Assembly (NCBI RefSeq): GCF_002920635.1
Contig: NZ_PQSR01000085.1
Span: 1 to 34,523 of the forward strand
DNA: 34,523 nucleotides
Origin: Streptomyces sp. Ru72
GTDB taxonomy: Bacteria; Actinomycetota; Actinomycetes; Streptomycetales; Streptomycetaceae
Direction of reading: 5' to 3'
Each line of letters opens with the position of its first letter. The stretch's first letter is position 1. Shown piece by piece: positions 7,343-16,490 of this stretch. The notes below the pieces were generated by a model that was given only the letters and a program-made list of their open reading frames with translations, did not search any database and was not told where the DNA came from. The position numbers and the translations under genes are program-made.

Positions 7343-7842
7343 TCCCCGTGACCGGTGGCGGTCTTCGAGAAGGCGTCGTGCCAGGCCGCCTTCGCACCGG
7401 AGTCGCCTATGCGGTACACGTCGACCACCGCGCCGACGGCCACCACCAGGGACAGCACGGCAGCCGCCACCCGGACGACCGCGCCGCCGCGAGCCACGTC
7501 CGTACCGCCCTGCGGTGCCGGCGTCCGGCGGGCCGTCCACCACACGGCCGTCGCCAGCAGGAACAGGCCCAGGGCCCACGGCAGCAGACCGTCCCCGAGT
7601 TCGGCGTGCCTGCGCACCAGAGGGCCGCTGTCGACGTGCCGCTCCAGCCACTCACCCGCGTGGGAGGTCAGAGGAACGGTCACCAGCGTGACGAAGGCCA
7701 GCACGGGCAGGATCAGACCCAGCCGCCGAGCGGCCTTCGGCCACACGGCGCTGACGACGAGGGCCAGGGCACTCAGCGGGACCAGGACGACGACGAAGTG
7801 GACGAACAACACGTGCGCGGGCAAGCCGTTGACGAGGGTCAT
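7339..7842 (-). CDS. DUF2231-like four-helix membrane protein
   Basis: 167 residues from ATG 7842, which has GGAGGAG seven bases upstream. The protein begins MTLVNGLPAHVLFVHFVVVL, the layout of DUF2231 (a conserved His in the first helix, HxxxVHF). Four hydrophobic segments are visible at about 9-30, 40-60, 87-107 and 122-142. DUF2231 proteins are small integral membrane proteins of uncertain function; some relatives may bind haem (family knowledge, not tested here). The last residues, GHGD, are followed by a TGA that lies inside the repeat at 7134-7342, so the original C-terminus may have been altered by the insertion. Confidence 0.75.
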   Translation of the reverse strand: MTLVNGLPAHVLFVHFVVVLVPLSALALVVSAVWPKAARRLGLILPVLAFVTLVTVPLTSHAGEWLERHVDSGPLVRRHAELGDGLLPWALGLFLLATAVWWTARRTPAPQGGTDVARGGAVVRVAAAVLSLVVAVGAVVDVYRIGDSGAKAAWHDAFSKTATGHGD

Positions 7843-7947
7843 CGGGGTGCTCCTCCAGGGGGGCGGCCAAGGGGTCGGCGCGCCAGCCTGGCACAGCAAT
7901 TTCTCAGCTTCCTCTGAAGCCGAGACGGTGCAGACCCCGGCAGACCC

Positions 7948-8724
7948 CTACGACGCGGCCGGCTTCATCGGCGCCAACTGCCGAGCCAGCCACGTCGGCA
8001 CGCCCCCCAGCAGCCGGAACAGCCGCCCCGCCTCCGCGCGCAGCCGGGACGCCTCCGGTTCGGACTCCGCGTCCGCGAGCGACGCCAGCGCCGGTGCCGT
8101 ACCGACGAGGTACCCCAGCTCCTCGCGGATCCGCAGCGACTCGGCGAAGCCGTGCCGCGCCTCCGCCACCTCGCCGTCCCGCAGGGCGAGCCCCGCCAGG
8201 TGCCGCCAGGTGAAGGAGAGCAGCAGCGGGTCGCCGTGCGCGGCGGCCCCCGCGTGGGCGCGCCGGTAGGCCGCACGGGCCGCCTGCGGGGAGCGGGCCA
8301 GGTTCTCGGAGAGCAGTCCGCGCCGGAAGTCCAGCAGCGCCCGTCCCGGCGCACCCGGCGGCAGCAGCGCGGCGGCCCGGCCCAGCGCCGCCCGCGCCTC
8401 GTCCGCCCGGTCCCGCACACCGTGCAGCGTGGCCGCGTACGCAAGCTGCCCGCGTTCACAAGCGGCCGCGCCCCGTTCCTCGTCGCTGTGGGCCAGCGCC
8501 TCCGCCGTGCGCAGCGCGTCCTCGGCCTCCTCCCAGCCCTGCTCCGTGTACAGGCACCGCTCGACCAGCAGCGCGGCCCGTTGGAGGGACGCCTCGGCCG
8601 TCACGGGCCGGAGGAGTGCCGCCGCGTCGGCCCAGCAGGCGCGCGAGCGCAGCCGCCATACCGCGGTCTGGAGTGGATCGTCAGCTGCGGTCGTTCCGGT
8701 ACCAGACATGGCGGTATGCGCCAC
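7948..8724 (-). CDS. TPR-like helical repeat protein
   Basis: 258 residues from the GTG at 8724, which has a GGGAGGG ribosome site; ATG 8709 (MSGTGTTAADD) is the alternative. The sequence is all-helical with Ala-rich tetratricopeptide-like pairs, for example EEAEDALRTAEALAHSDEER, ARAALGRAAALLPPGAPGRA and EARHGFAESLRIREELGYL. No catalytic motif, signal peptide or membrane segment is visible. TPR proteins are protein-interaction scaffolds. It sits downstream of, and on the same strand as, the PucR-type gene, 150 bases away, so any link is uncertain. Confidence 0.75.
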   Translation of the reverse strand: MAHTAMSGTGTTAADDPLQTAVWRLRSRACWADAAALLRPVTAEASLQRAALLVERCLYTEQGWEEAEDALRTAEALAHSDEERGAAACERGQLAYAATLHGVRDRADEARAALGRAAALLPPGAPGRALLDFRRGLLSENLARSPQAARAAYRRAHAGAAAHGDPLLLSFTWRHLAGLALRDGEVAEARHGFAESLRIREELGYLVGTAPALASLADAESEPEASRLRAEAGRLFRLLGGVPTWLARQLAPMKPAAS

Positions 8725-8874
8725 GTTGCCCTCCCGAGCACGCCATCGAGCTTTAGGTGGTGGCGGCATTCCAGCACCAACCGCGGCACGGGGCCAAGAG
8801 GCTGGGTGAAGGATTTCACAAAGTCGTGGGACACCGGCGGCCGTTGCGGCCACCGGGGCACCACCTCCCTGACC

Positions 8875-10569
8875 TCAGCTCATGCGCAACGCGAGGAAGA
8901 AATCGAGCTTGTCCTCCAGGCGCGAAAGGTCCCGGCTCGTCAACTGCTCGATACGCCCCACCCGGTAGCGCAGCGTGTTGACGTGCAGGTGGAGCCGGGT
9001 CGCGCAGCGGGTCCAGGAGCCGTCGCACTCGAGGAACGCCTCAAGGGTCGGGATCAGCTCGGCGCGGTGCCGGCGGTCGTAGTCACGCAGCGGATCCAGC
9101 AGACGGGCCGTGAAGGCGCGGCGCACGTCGTCCGGGACGAACGGCAGCAGCAGCACGTGCGAGGCAAGCTCCTGGTGGCCGGCCGCGCACACCCGGCCCG
9201 GGCGGGCGGCGGCGACCCGGCGGGCGTGCCGCGCCTCCTCCAGGGCGCCGCGCAGCCCCTCCGCCGAGTGCACCGCGGCGCTGACGCCCAGCGTGAGCCG
9301 GCCGTCGTCGGCGAGGCCCGCGGACAGCGGGTCCCGTACGGCCTGAAGCAGGGCGTCGGCGAGGACGCCCGGCTCGGCGCCGTCCTGCTCGGTGGACACG
9401 GACGGAAGCGGCACCAGCGCGATCGCCTCGTCCCCGGTGTGGGCCACCGCGATGCGGTCGGAGTGCTCCGGGCCGGCGGACCCGGGGTATCCCTTGTCCG
9501 GAGAGCCGGGGAGATCGTCGACGAGGATCTCCTCCAGCAGCGCCTGGGCGACCGGGCCGCTCTCGACCTCCCCGCCGTCCCACTCGACCCGGGCCACCAC
9601 CACCTGCCAGTGTGGCGCCGACCCGAGCCCCGGCAGCAGCACGGGTGCGGCGACCCGCAACCGGGCCGCGATCTCGGCGGGCGCGGCTCCCGTCTGCACC
9701 AGCTCCAGGACCTCCCGCGCGAGCCGCCGCCGCACGGTGCGCGCAGCGTCACGCCGGTCCCGTTCGACCGCGATCAGCTGGGTGACGCCGTGCAGCAGGT
9801 CGAGCCGCTCCTCCGCCCAGTCCCCGGCGTCCGCCTCGACCGCGAGCAGCCAGTCGGACAGCACCGTCTCGCGCACGTCCCGGGAGGCGCCGCCGCTCCC
9901 GCTGCTGCCGCGGATCGGGAAGAGCGAGTACGTCGTCGCGCCGAGCGCCACCCGGTGCGGTCCCCGGCGTCCGGTGCGCGTCGCCGCCAGATGCTCGGCC
10001 GCCAGCCTGGCGCACACGTCCGCGGTGAGACCCGGCGTGGGCCCGGCGATCGGCAGGCCGGTGGGGGAGAGCACCCAGGCCCGCAGGTCCAGGTCGGAGT
10101 GGAGCAGGTCCAGGACGACGTCCGGGCCGCCACCCGCCGGGCCGGGGGTCATCATCCGCCGGTGCCGGTCCACCACGGCCGCCAGGTCCCCGGCCCGCTC
10201 ACCGGAGACCTGCCGTACGACGTGCTCGGTGATCGTGGCGAACGCCACCGACTCATGGACGGCGAACAGCGGCAGCCGGTGCCGCGCGCAGGCCACGATC
10301 AGGTCGTCCGGGATGTCGCCCAGCTCCGCCTCGCCCGCGGCGAGCGCGGCCACGCCGGCGCTCGTCAGGATCCGCACGAAGGGCTCCGAGTCCGCGGGGT
10401 CGTGCCGCCACGCCAGGCCCGTGAGGACCAGTTCACCGCCGGACAGGTACCGGCTGGGGTCCTTCAGGTCCGTGGTCATCACACCGCGCACGGTACGGTC
10501 GAGCTCGTCCTCGCCGCCGAGCAGCCGCAGCCCCAGCGCGTCGGTGTTCAGCAGTGCGCGCAGCCGCAT
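8875..10569 (-). CDS. PucR-family transcriptional regulator of purine catabolism
   Basis: 564 residues from ATG 10569 (MRLRALLNTDALGLRLLGG). The N-terminal PucR domain covers about 1-120 (ELDRTVRGVMTTDLKDPSRYLSGGE split across its first half). A middle GGDEF-like/CdaR-type region follows. The C-terminal HTH_30 helix-turn-helix is clear: LEAFLECDGSWTRCATRLHL and then HVNTLRYRVGRIEQLT. PucR proteins control xanthine dehydrogenase and purine degradation genes in Bacillus and actinobacteria (family knowledge). Here the gene is divergent from a xanthine dehydrogenase operon with a 333-bp shared control region, which strongly suggests the same role. The upstream ribosome site is weak (GGCGG), so the start is moderately certain. 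Confidence 0.88.
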   Translation of the reverse strand: MRLRALLNTDALGLRLLGGEDELDRTVRGVMTTDLKDPSRYLSGGELVLTGLAWRHDPADSEPFVRILTSAGVAALAAGEAELGDIPDDLIVACARHRLPLFAVHESVAFATITEHVVRQVSGERAGDLAAVVDRHRRMMTPGPAGGGPDVVLDLLHSDLDLRAWVLSPTGLPIAGPTPGLTADVCARLAAEHLAATRTGRRGPHRVALGATTYSLFPIRGSSGSGGASRDVRETVLSDWLLAVEADAGDWAEERLDLLHGVTQLIAVERDRRDAARTVRRRLAREVLELVQTGAAPAEIAARLRVAAPVLLPGLGSAPHWQVVVARVEWDGGEVESGPVAQALLEEILVDDLPGSPDKGYPGSAGPEHSDRIAVAHTGDEAIALVPLPSVSTEQDGAEPGVLADALLQAVRDPLSAGLADDGRLTLGVSAAVHSAEGLRGALEEARHARRVAAARPGRVCAAGHQELASHVLLLPFVPDDVRRAFTARLLDPLRDYDRRHRAELIPTLEAFLECDGSWTRCATRLHLHVNTLRYRVGRIEQLTSRDLSRLEDKLDFFLALRMS

Positions 10570-10902
10570 GTGTCGTTGCCGCCGTTCTTGTCCGGAAATC
10601 CATGGTCGGTCGGCCAAGGCGTTGGCCTGGGCTTTTCGGAAGCCGTGCTCGCGGTCGCCGCCGTCGGTGCGTCGTGTTTCCAGGGGGAACCGGAGAGGTT
10701 ACGGACGGCCTCCATTCATATGAATCTACAAGATGGCCGCCCTCACCAGCCAACTCCTTCATGTTTTCGGTGACTGACCCCGTTGGAGTACCCGGCGGTG
10801 TACTGACTGCACTCCCCGTGAACAGCACTTGAACGAGCCGGGCCCGCCGCACCGGATATGGCTCGATCCGTACCGACCACGAGACGAAGAAGAGAGCCGG
10901 TC
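10570..10902. promoter_or_regulatory. Divergent control region between PucR and xanthine dehydrogenase genes
   Basis: This 333-bp stretch has no supported gene. It holds a perfect 12-bp palindrome, ATTCATATGAAT, at 10714-10725, AT-rich in a GC-rich background and nearly central. It is a good candidate operator. An AGAAGAGAG ribosome site precedes ATG 10903. No confident -35/-10 pair could be assigned. Confidence 0.5.
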
Positions 10903-11796
10903 ATGGACTTCCTTCGCCCCGCAAGCTGGGACGAGGCGCTCGCCGCCAAGGCCGAGCACCCCGGCGCCGTACCGATCGCGGGTGGCACCGATGTGATGGT
11001 CGAGATCAACTTCGACCACCGCAGGCCCGAGTATCTGATGGACCTCACTCGCATCGGCGATCTCTACGAGTGGGAGGTCGGCGCGGACAGCGTGCGGCTG
11101 GGTGCCTCGGTCCCCTACACCAAGATCATGGAGAATCTGCGGGCCGAGCTTCCGGGCCTGTCCCTCGCCTCCCACACGGTGGCCTCCCCGCAGATCCGCA
11201 ACCGCGGCGGCGTCGGCGGCAACCTCGGCACCGCCTCCCCGGCCGGCGACGCCCACCCGGCCCTGCTCGCGGCGGGCGCCGAGGTCGAGGCGGAGTCCGC
11301 GGCCCGCGGCACCCGCCTCATCCCGATCGACGCCTTCTACACCGGCGTCAAGCGCAACGCGCTCGCCCCCGACGAGCTGATCCGCGCCGTCCACATCAAG
11401 AAGGCCGACGGCCCCCAGCAGTACTCGAAGGTCGGCACCCGCAACGCCATGGTGATCGCGGTGTGCGCCTTCGGGCTCGCCCTGCACCCCGAGTCCCGCA
11501 CGGTCCGCACCGGCGTCGGCTCCGCCGCGCCGACGCCCGTCCGGGCCAAGGCCGCCGAGGAGTTCCTGAACGCGGCCCTGGAGGAGGGCGGCTTCTGGGA
11601 CAACGGCAAGATCATCACCCCTTCCGTCGCACAGCGGTTCGCGCAGCTGTGCGCCGCCGCCTGCAACCCGATCGACGACGTCCGGGGCACCGCGAGCTAT
11701 CGCCGCCACGCGGTCGGGGTCATGGCCCGCCGCACGCTGACCTGGACCTGGGAGTCGTACCGCGGCACCCGCCGCACCTCGAAGGGAGCTGCGTGA
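10903..11796 (+). CDS. Xanthine dehydrogenase FAD-binding subunit
   Basis: 297 residues from ATG 10903; an earlier in-frame start at 10858 lacks a ribosome site. It has the FAD-binding PCMH fold of molybdopterin dehydrogenases: the first flavin loop is PIAGGTDVMVEINF and the second is IRNRGGVGGNLGTASPAGD. The C-terminal CO-dehydrogenase flavoprotein domain includes YSKVGTRNAMVIAVCAFGLA. The subunit passes electrons from the Fe-S clusters to FAD and on to NAD+ in the cytosol. It is first in the operon and overlaps the next gene by one base (TGATG), so translation is coupled. The length is normal. Confidence 0.9.
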   Translation: MDFLRPASWDEALAAKAEHPGAVPIAGGTDVMVEINFDHRRPEYLMDLTRIGDLYEWEVGADSVRLGASVPYTKIMENLRAELPGLSLASHTVASPQIRNRGGVGGNLGTASPAGDAHPALLAAGAEVEAESAARGTRLIPIDAFYTGVKRNALAPDELIRAVHIKKADGPQQYSKVGTRNAMVIAVCAFGLALHPESRTVRTGVGSAAPTPVRAKAAEEFLNAALEEGGFWDNGKIITPSVAQRFAQLCAAACNPIDDVRGTASYRRHAVGVMARRTLTWTWESYRGTRRTSKGAA

Positions 11797-12515
11797 TGCG
11801 CGTCAACTTCACGGTCAACGGACGCCCGCAGGAGGCGGACGACGTCTGGGAGGGCGAGTCCCTGCTGTACGTGCTGCGCGAACGGCTGGGCCTGCCGGGC
11901 TCCAAGAACGCCTGCGAACAGGGCGAGTGCGGCTCGTGCACGGTCCGCCTGGACGGCGTGCCGGTGTGTTCGTGTCTGGTCGCGGCCGGGCAGGTGGAGG
12001 GCCGCGAGGTGGTCACGGTCGAAGGGCTCGCGGACTACGCCGAGCAGCGGTCCTGCGGCGCCGGGGCGTGCGGCACGTCTCTGGACGAGGCCAAGCGGTG
12101 GCGGGCCGAGGGCACCGACTCGCAGACCGGCGAGGGAACCCGACTCGCGCCGATCCAGCAGGCGTTCATCGACGCCGGCGCCGTCCAGTGCGGCTTCTGC
12201 ACGCCCGGCCTGCTGGTCGCCGCCGACGAGATGCTGGAGCGCAACCCGAACCCGACCGACGCCGACATCCGCGAGGCCCTGTCCGGCAACCTGTGCCGCT
12301 GCACCGGCTACGAGAAGATCATGGACGCGGTCCGCCTGGCGGCCGCCCGGCAGTCCAGGGGGTCTGATCATGACGTCCGCCGAGCTCTCGACCACGTTCG
12401 AGCAGGGAGGCGCCCCCAGCGGTGTTCCCACGACGATCACGCAGGGGTCGCGGACCAAGGGCGGCATCGGCGAGTCCACGCTCCGCCCGGACGGCACGCT
12501 CAAGGTCACCGGTGA
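11796..12515 (+). CDS. Xanthine dehydrogenase [2Fe-2S] subunit, with abnormal 3' extension
   Basis: As sequenced, the frame is 239 residues. The plant-ferredoxin cluster is CEQGECGSC with a distal Cys at VPVCSC. The second cluster is QCGFCTPG with NLCRCTGY. Between them is an insertion with two extra Cys (RSCGAGACG) before the LDEAKRW segment. The real domain ends near AAARQSRG at about residue 189, the usual size for the family. The remaining 50 residues are an out-of-frame reading of the next gene, overlapping it by 146 bp. One extra G in the G5 run at 12358-12362 would end the protein at the TGA 12365-12367, two bases before the next ATG. I think the extension is a one-base indel or sequencing slip. 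Confidence 0.85.
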   Translation: MRVNFTVNGRPQEADDVWEGESLLYVLRERLGLPGSKNACEQGECGSCTVRLDGVPVCSCLVAAGQVEGREVVTVEGLADYAEQRSCGAGACGTSLDEAKRWRAEGTDSQTGEGTRLAPIQQAFIDAGAVQCGFCTPGLLVAADEMLERNPNPTDADIREALSGNLCRCTGYEKIMDAVRLAAARQSRGSDHDVRRALDHVRAGRRPQRCSHDDHAGVADQGRHRRVHAPPGRHAQGHR

Positions 12516-14793
12516 GTTCGCGTACTCGTCCGACATGTGGCACGAGGACATGCTCTGGGGCCACATCCTGCGCTCCACGGTCGCTCACGCGGAGATCCTG
12601 TCGATCGACACGAGCCAGGCCCTGGCCACGCCGGGCGTCCACGCCGTCATGACCTACGACGACCTGCCGACCGACGTGAAGAACTACGGCCTGGAGATCC
12701 AGGACACCCCGGTCCTCGCCCACGGCAAGGTACGCCACCACGGTGAGCCCGTCGCGATCGTCGCAGCCGACCACCCGGAGACCGCACGCCGCGCCGCCGC
12801 CAAGATCAAGGTGGACTACCGCGAACTCCCGGTCGTCACGGACGAGGCCTCCGCACTCGCCCCGGACGCGATCCTCGTCCACGAGGACCGTACGGACCAC
12901 CACGCGGCGCATGTCCCGCACCCCAACATCGTCCACCGCCAGCCCATCGTCCGCGGGGACGTGACGTCGGCACGCGAGCGGGCCGACGTCATCGTCGAGG
13001 GCGAATACCACTTCGGCATGCAGGACCAGGCCTTCCTCGGCCCGGAGTCCGGTCTCGCCGTCCCCGCCGAGGACGGCGGCGTGGACCTCTACATCGCCAC
13101 CCAGTGGCTGCACGCCGACCTCCGCCAGATCGCGCCCGTCCTCGGCCTGCCCGAGGACAAGGTCCGGATGACCCTGGCCGGTGTCGGCGGCGCCTTCGGC
13201 GGTCGCGAGGACCTGTCGATGCAGATCCACGCCTGTCTGCTCGCACTGCGCACCGGGAAGCCGGTCAAGATCGTCTACAACCGGTTCGAGTCCTTCTTCG
13301 GGCACGTCCACCGCCACCCGGCGAAGCTGTACTACGAGCACGGCGCGACGAAGGACGGCAGGCTCACCCATGTGAAGTGCCGGATCGTCCTCGACGGCGG
13401 CGCGTACGCGTCCTCCTCCCCGGCGGTCGTCGGCAACGCCTCCTCGCTCGGGGTCGGCCCCTACGTCGTCGACGACGTCGACATCGAGGCCATCGCCCTC
13501 TACACCAACAACCCGCCGTGTGGCGCCATGCGCGGCTTCGGCGCGGTCCAGGCGTGCTTCGCCTACGAGGCGCAGATGGACAAGCTCGCCAAGCGGCTCG
13601 GCATGGACCCGGTGGAGTTCCGGCAGCGCAACGCGATGTCCCAGGGCGCGGTCATGCCCACCGGCCAGGTGGTCGACTCCCCGGCGCCGGTCGCCGAACT
13701 CCTGCGTCGCGTCAAGGCGATGCCCCTGCCGCCGGAGCGCCAGTGGGAGAGCTCCGAGGGCGCGGACGTGCGGCAGCTGCCCGGCGGCCTGTCCAACACC
13801 ACGCACGGCGAAGGCGTCGTACGCGGTGTCGGCTACGCGGTCGGCATCAAGAACGTCGGCTTCTCCGAGGGCTTCGACGACTACTCCACCGCCAAGGTCC
13901 GCATGGAGGTCGTCGCGGGTGAGCCCGTCGCGACCGTGCACACGGCGATGGCGGAGGTCGGCCAGGGTGGCGTCACCGTCCACGCGCAGATCGCCCGGAC
14001 CGAGCTGGGCGTCGCCCAGGTGACCATCCACCCGGCGGACACACAGGTGGGGTCGGCCGGTTCGACGTCCGCGTCCCGGCAGACGTACGTCACCGGGGGC
14101 GCCGTGAAGCACGCCTGCGAGCTGGTCCGCGAGAAGGTCCTGGAGCTCGGCCGCCGCAGGTTCGGCTCGTACCACCCGGCTTGGGCGACGGCGGAACTCC
14201 TGCTGGAGGGCGGCAAGGTCGTCACCGACGGGGGAGAGGTGCTCGCCGACCTGGTGGACGTCCTCGGCGACGAGGTGGTGGAGATCGAGCGCGAGTGGCG
14301 GCACCGCCCGACCGAGCCCTTCGACCTGCGCACCGGCCAGGGCAACGGCCACGTCCAGTACTCCTTCGCCGCGCACCGCGCCGTGGTGGAGATCGACACC
14401 GAGCTGGGCCTGGTCAAGGTCATCGAACTGGCCTGCGCGCAGGACGTCGGCAAAGCGCTCAACCCGCTCTCCGTGACCGGTCAGATCCAGGGCGGTACGA
14501 CCCAGGGACTGGGCATCGCGGTCATGGAGGAGATCGTCGTCGACCCGAAGACGGCGAAGGTGAAGAACCCGTCGTTCACGGACTATCTGATCCCCACCAT
14601 CCTGGACACGCCGACGATCCCGGTGGACGTCCTGGAACTGGCCGACGACCACGCCCCGTACGGACTGCGCGGCGTCGGCGAGGCACCCACGCTTTCGTCG
14701 ACCCCGGCTGTTCTGGCGGCCGTCCGGAACGCGACGGGCCTGGAGCTGAACCGGACCCCGGTACGGCCCGAACACCTCACGGGCACGGCGTAA
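12370..14793 (+). CDS. Xanthine dehydrogenase molybdopterin-binding catalytic subunit
   Basis: 807 residues, the standard length for the large subunit. The N-terminal a/b hammerhead domain (about 30-140) is followed by the two molybdopterin-binding domains. Visible motifs are GVGGAFGGRED (about 271-281), PPCGAMRGFGAVQ (molybdenum pocket), GQGGVTVHAQIARTELG, and the C-terminal GLRGVGEAPT with the catalytic Glu at about 771. The reaction is hydroxylation of hypoxanthine to xanthine and urate. Ala/Thr-rich relatives act on other heterocycles or aldehydes, but the PucR, purine permease and XdhC neighbours favour purines. AGGGGG precedes ATG 12370; that ribosome site is also the G run where the upstream frame appears to slip. 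Confidence 0.92.
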   Translation: MTSAELSTTFEQGGAPSGVPTTITQGSRTKGGIGESTLRPDGTLKVTGEFAYSSDMWHEDMLWGHILRSTVAHAEILSIDTSQALATPGVHAVMTYDDLPTDVKNYGLEIQDTPVLAHGKVRHHGEPVAIVAADHPETARRAAAKIKVDYRELPVVTDEASALAPDAILVHEDRTDHHAAHVPHPNIVHRQPIVRGDVTSARERADVIVEGEYHFGMQDQAFLGPESGLAVPAEDGGVDLYIATQWLHADLRQIAPVLGLPEDKVRMTLAGVGGAFGGREDLSMQIHACLLALRTGKPVKIVYNRFESFFGHVHRHPAKLYYEHGATKDGRLTHVKCRIVLDGGAYASSSPAVVGNASSLGVGPYVVDDVDIEAIALYTNNPPCGAMRGFGAVQACFAYEAQMDKLAKRLGMDPVEFRQRNAMSQGAVMPTGQVVDSPAPVAELLRRVKAMPLPPERQWESSEGADVRQLPGGLSNTTHGEGVVRGVGYAVGIKNVGFSEGFDDYSTAKVRMEVVAGEPVATVHTAMAEVGQGGVTVHAQIARTELGVAQVTIHPADTQVGSAGSTSASRQTYVTGGAVKHACELVREKVLELGRRRFGSYHPAWATAELLLEGGKVVTDGGEVLADLVDVLGDEVVEIEREWRHRPTEPFDLRTGQGNGHVQYSFAAHRAVVEIDTELGLVKVIELACAQDVGKALNPLSVTGQIQGGTTQGLGIAVMEEIVVDPKTAKVKNPSFTDYLIPTILDTPTIPVDVLELADDHAPYGLRGVGEAPTLSSTPAVLAAVRNATGLELNRTPVRPEHLTGTA

Positions 14794-14804
14794 CACGGTC
14801 GTCC

Positions 14805-14852
14805 GCCGTTGCGGGCACGCGTGCCGCGGACGGCACGGGTGGGCGCAACGGC
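14805..14852 (+). terminator. Nested hairpin between dehydrogenase and permease genes
   Basis: The outer stem GCCGTTGCG/CGCAACGGC (9 bp, perfect) encloses an inner hairpin GTGCCG-CGGA-CGGCAC (6 bp). It begins 12 bases after the stop of the large subunit. It may terminate or attenuate transcription, so the permease may be expressed at a different level from the dehydrogenase. Confidence 0.5.
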
Positions 14853-14985
14853 AATCCCGGCGCCGGGCAACGCTCCACCCCACGGCCACCCCGGCGCCGG
14901 CCGCACCACCGCACACCACCGTTCGTCTCGGGCCGTCCCCCGGGTCGTGCATCCCAACCCCCTCTGAAACTTGGGAGACGGCACC

Positions 14986-16440
14986 GTGACCCACCCCTCA
15001 GTCGAGCCCAGGCCCACAGCCGTAGACGGCACGAAGCCCCCCGTCCCTGCCGGCAGGCCCTGGCTCGACCGGTACTTCCACATATCCGCCCGCGGATCCA
15101 CCCTCGCCCGCGAGGTGCGCGGCGGCATCACCACTTTCATGGCGATGGCGTACATCCTCCTGCTCAACCCGCTCGTCCTGTCCGGCAAGGACGTCGCGGG
15201 CGACACCCTCGGACAGAGGGCCGTGATCACCGCGACCGCGTTCGCGGCAGCGGCCACCACGCTGCTGATGGGCTTCGTCGGCAAGGTGCCACTCGCCCTC
15301 GCAGCCGGCCTGTCCGTCTCCGGCGTCCTCTCCTCCCAGGTCGTCCCGCAGATGACCTGGCCGCAGGCCATGGGCATGTGCGTGATCTACGGCGCCGTCA
15401 TCATGCTCCTGGTCGTCACCGGTCTTCGCGAGATGATCATGAACGCCATCCCCTCGGCGCTCAAGCACGGGATCACGATCGGCATCGGCCTGTTCATCGC
15501 CCTGATCGGCTTCTACAAGTCCGGCTTCGTGCACCAGGGCAAGGCCACCCCGGTCACCCTCGGCCCGGCGGGCCAGCTCACCGGCTGGCCGGTGCTCCTC
15601 TTCGCCGGCACACTCCTCCTCGTCTTCGTGCTCCAGGCCCGGGGCGTTCCCGGTGCCATCCTCATCGGCATCGTCGGCGGCACTCTCGTGTCGGCCGGGC
15701 TGAACGCGGCGGGCGTCGTCAAGGCCGGCGCCTGGGCGAGCGGAGCGCCCGAACTGCACGGCGGCGCGGTGTCGCTGCCCGACTTCTCGCTCTTCGGGCA
15801 CGTGGAGTTCGGCGGCTGGGACAAGGTCGGCGCGATGACGGTCGGGATGATCGTCTTCACTCTCGTGCTGGCCGGTTTCTTCGACGCGATGGCCACCGTC
15901 ATCGGCGTCGGCACGGAGGCCGGGCTCGCCGACGACAGGGGCCGGATGCCGGGGCTGTCCAAGGCGCTGTTCATCGACGGCGCGGGCGGTGCGATCGGCG
16001 GCGTGGCGGGCGGCTCGGGCCAGACCGTGTTCATCGAGTCCGCCACGGGCGTGGGCGAGGGCGCCCGCACGGGCCTCGCCTCCGTCGTCACCGGCCTGCT
16101 CTTCGCGGCGTGCCTGTTCTTCACCCCGCTGACGGCGATCGTCCCCCAGGAGGTGGCCTCCGCCGCCCTGGTGGTGATCGGCGCGATGATGCTGACGAAC
16201 GCCCGCCATGTGGACTGGGGGGACCGTGCGACCGCGATCCCGGTCTTCCTGACCGTGGTCCTGATGCCGTTCACGTACACCATCACGACCGGTGTCGCCG
16301 CGGGTGTCGTCTCGTACACCGCGATCAAGGCAGCGCAGGGCAGGGCGCGGGAGATCGGCGCCTTCATGTGGGGCCTGACGGCGGTGTTCCTGATCTACTT
16401 CGCCCTCCATCCGATCGAGAGCGGGCTGGGCGTGCGCTAG
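14986..16440 (+). CDS. NCS2 purine permease, AzgA/PbuG type
   Basis: 484 residues from the GTG at 14986, with GGGAGA seven bases upstream. About 12-14 membrane helices are visible. AzgA-type landmarks are EVRGGITTFMAMAYILLLNP near the start, FDAMATVIGVGTEAGL in the middle, and the substrate-site motif GSGQTVFIESATGVGEGART. The product should import adenine, guanine or hypoxanthine by proton symport (family knowledge). It lies between the dehydrogenase and its maturation factor, so it supplies substrate for the same pathway. The 192-bp gap before it contains a nested hairpin. Confidence 0.9.
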   Translation: MTHPSVEPRPTAVDGTKPPVPAGRPWLDRYFHISARGSTLAREVRGGITTFMAMAYILLLNPLVLSGKDVAGDTLGQRAVITATAFAAAATTLLMGFVGKVPLALAAGLSVSGVLSSQVVPQMTWPQAMGMCVIYGAVIMLLVVTGLREMIMNAIPSALKHGITIGIGLFIALIGFYKSGFVHQGKATPVTLGPAGQLTGWPVLLFAGTLLLVFVLQARGVPGAILIGIVGGTLVSAGLNAAGVVKAGAWASGAPELHGGAVSLPDFSLFGHVEFGGWDKVGAMTVGMIVFTLVLAGFFDAMATVIGVGTEAGLADDRGRMPGLSKALFIDGAGGAIGGVAGGSGQTVFIESATGVGEGARTGLASVVTGLLFAACLFFTPLTAIVPQEVASAALVVIGAMMLTNARHVDWGDRATAIPVFLTVVLMPFTYTITTGVAAGVVSYTAIKAAQGRAREIGAFMWGLTAVFLIYFALHPIESGLGVR

Positions 16441-16490
16441 CCGCCTCCCCGAGAGACCCTCTTCGCAACGGCTGTCAAGGAGACCGAGAG

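Noticed and set aside
7152..7691. Plus-strand frame through the repeat and the DUF2231 gene
   Set aside because: Arg/Pro-rich shadow, with no motif.
8152..10773. 873-codon open frame on the plus strand over the TPR and PucR genes
   Set aside because: It crosses two well-supported opposite genes and the gap between them, and shows no domain.
12319..14994. 891-codon open frame on the minus strand over the xanthine dehydrogenase large subunit
   Set aside because: A shadow of the GC-rich third positions; the plus-strand frame carries all molybdopterin motifs.
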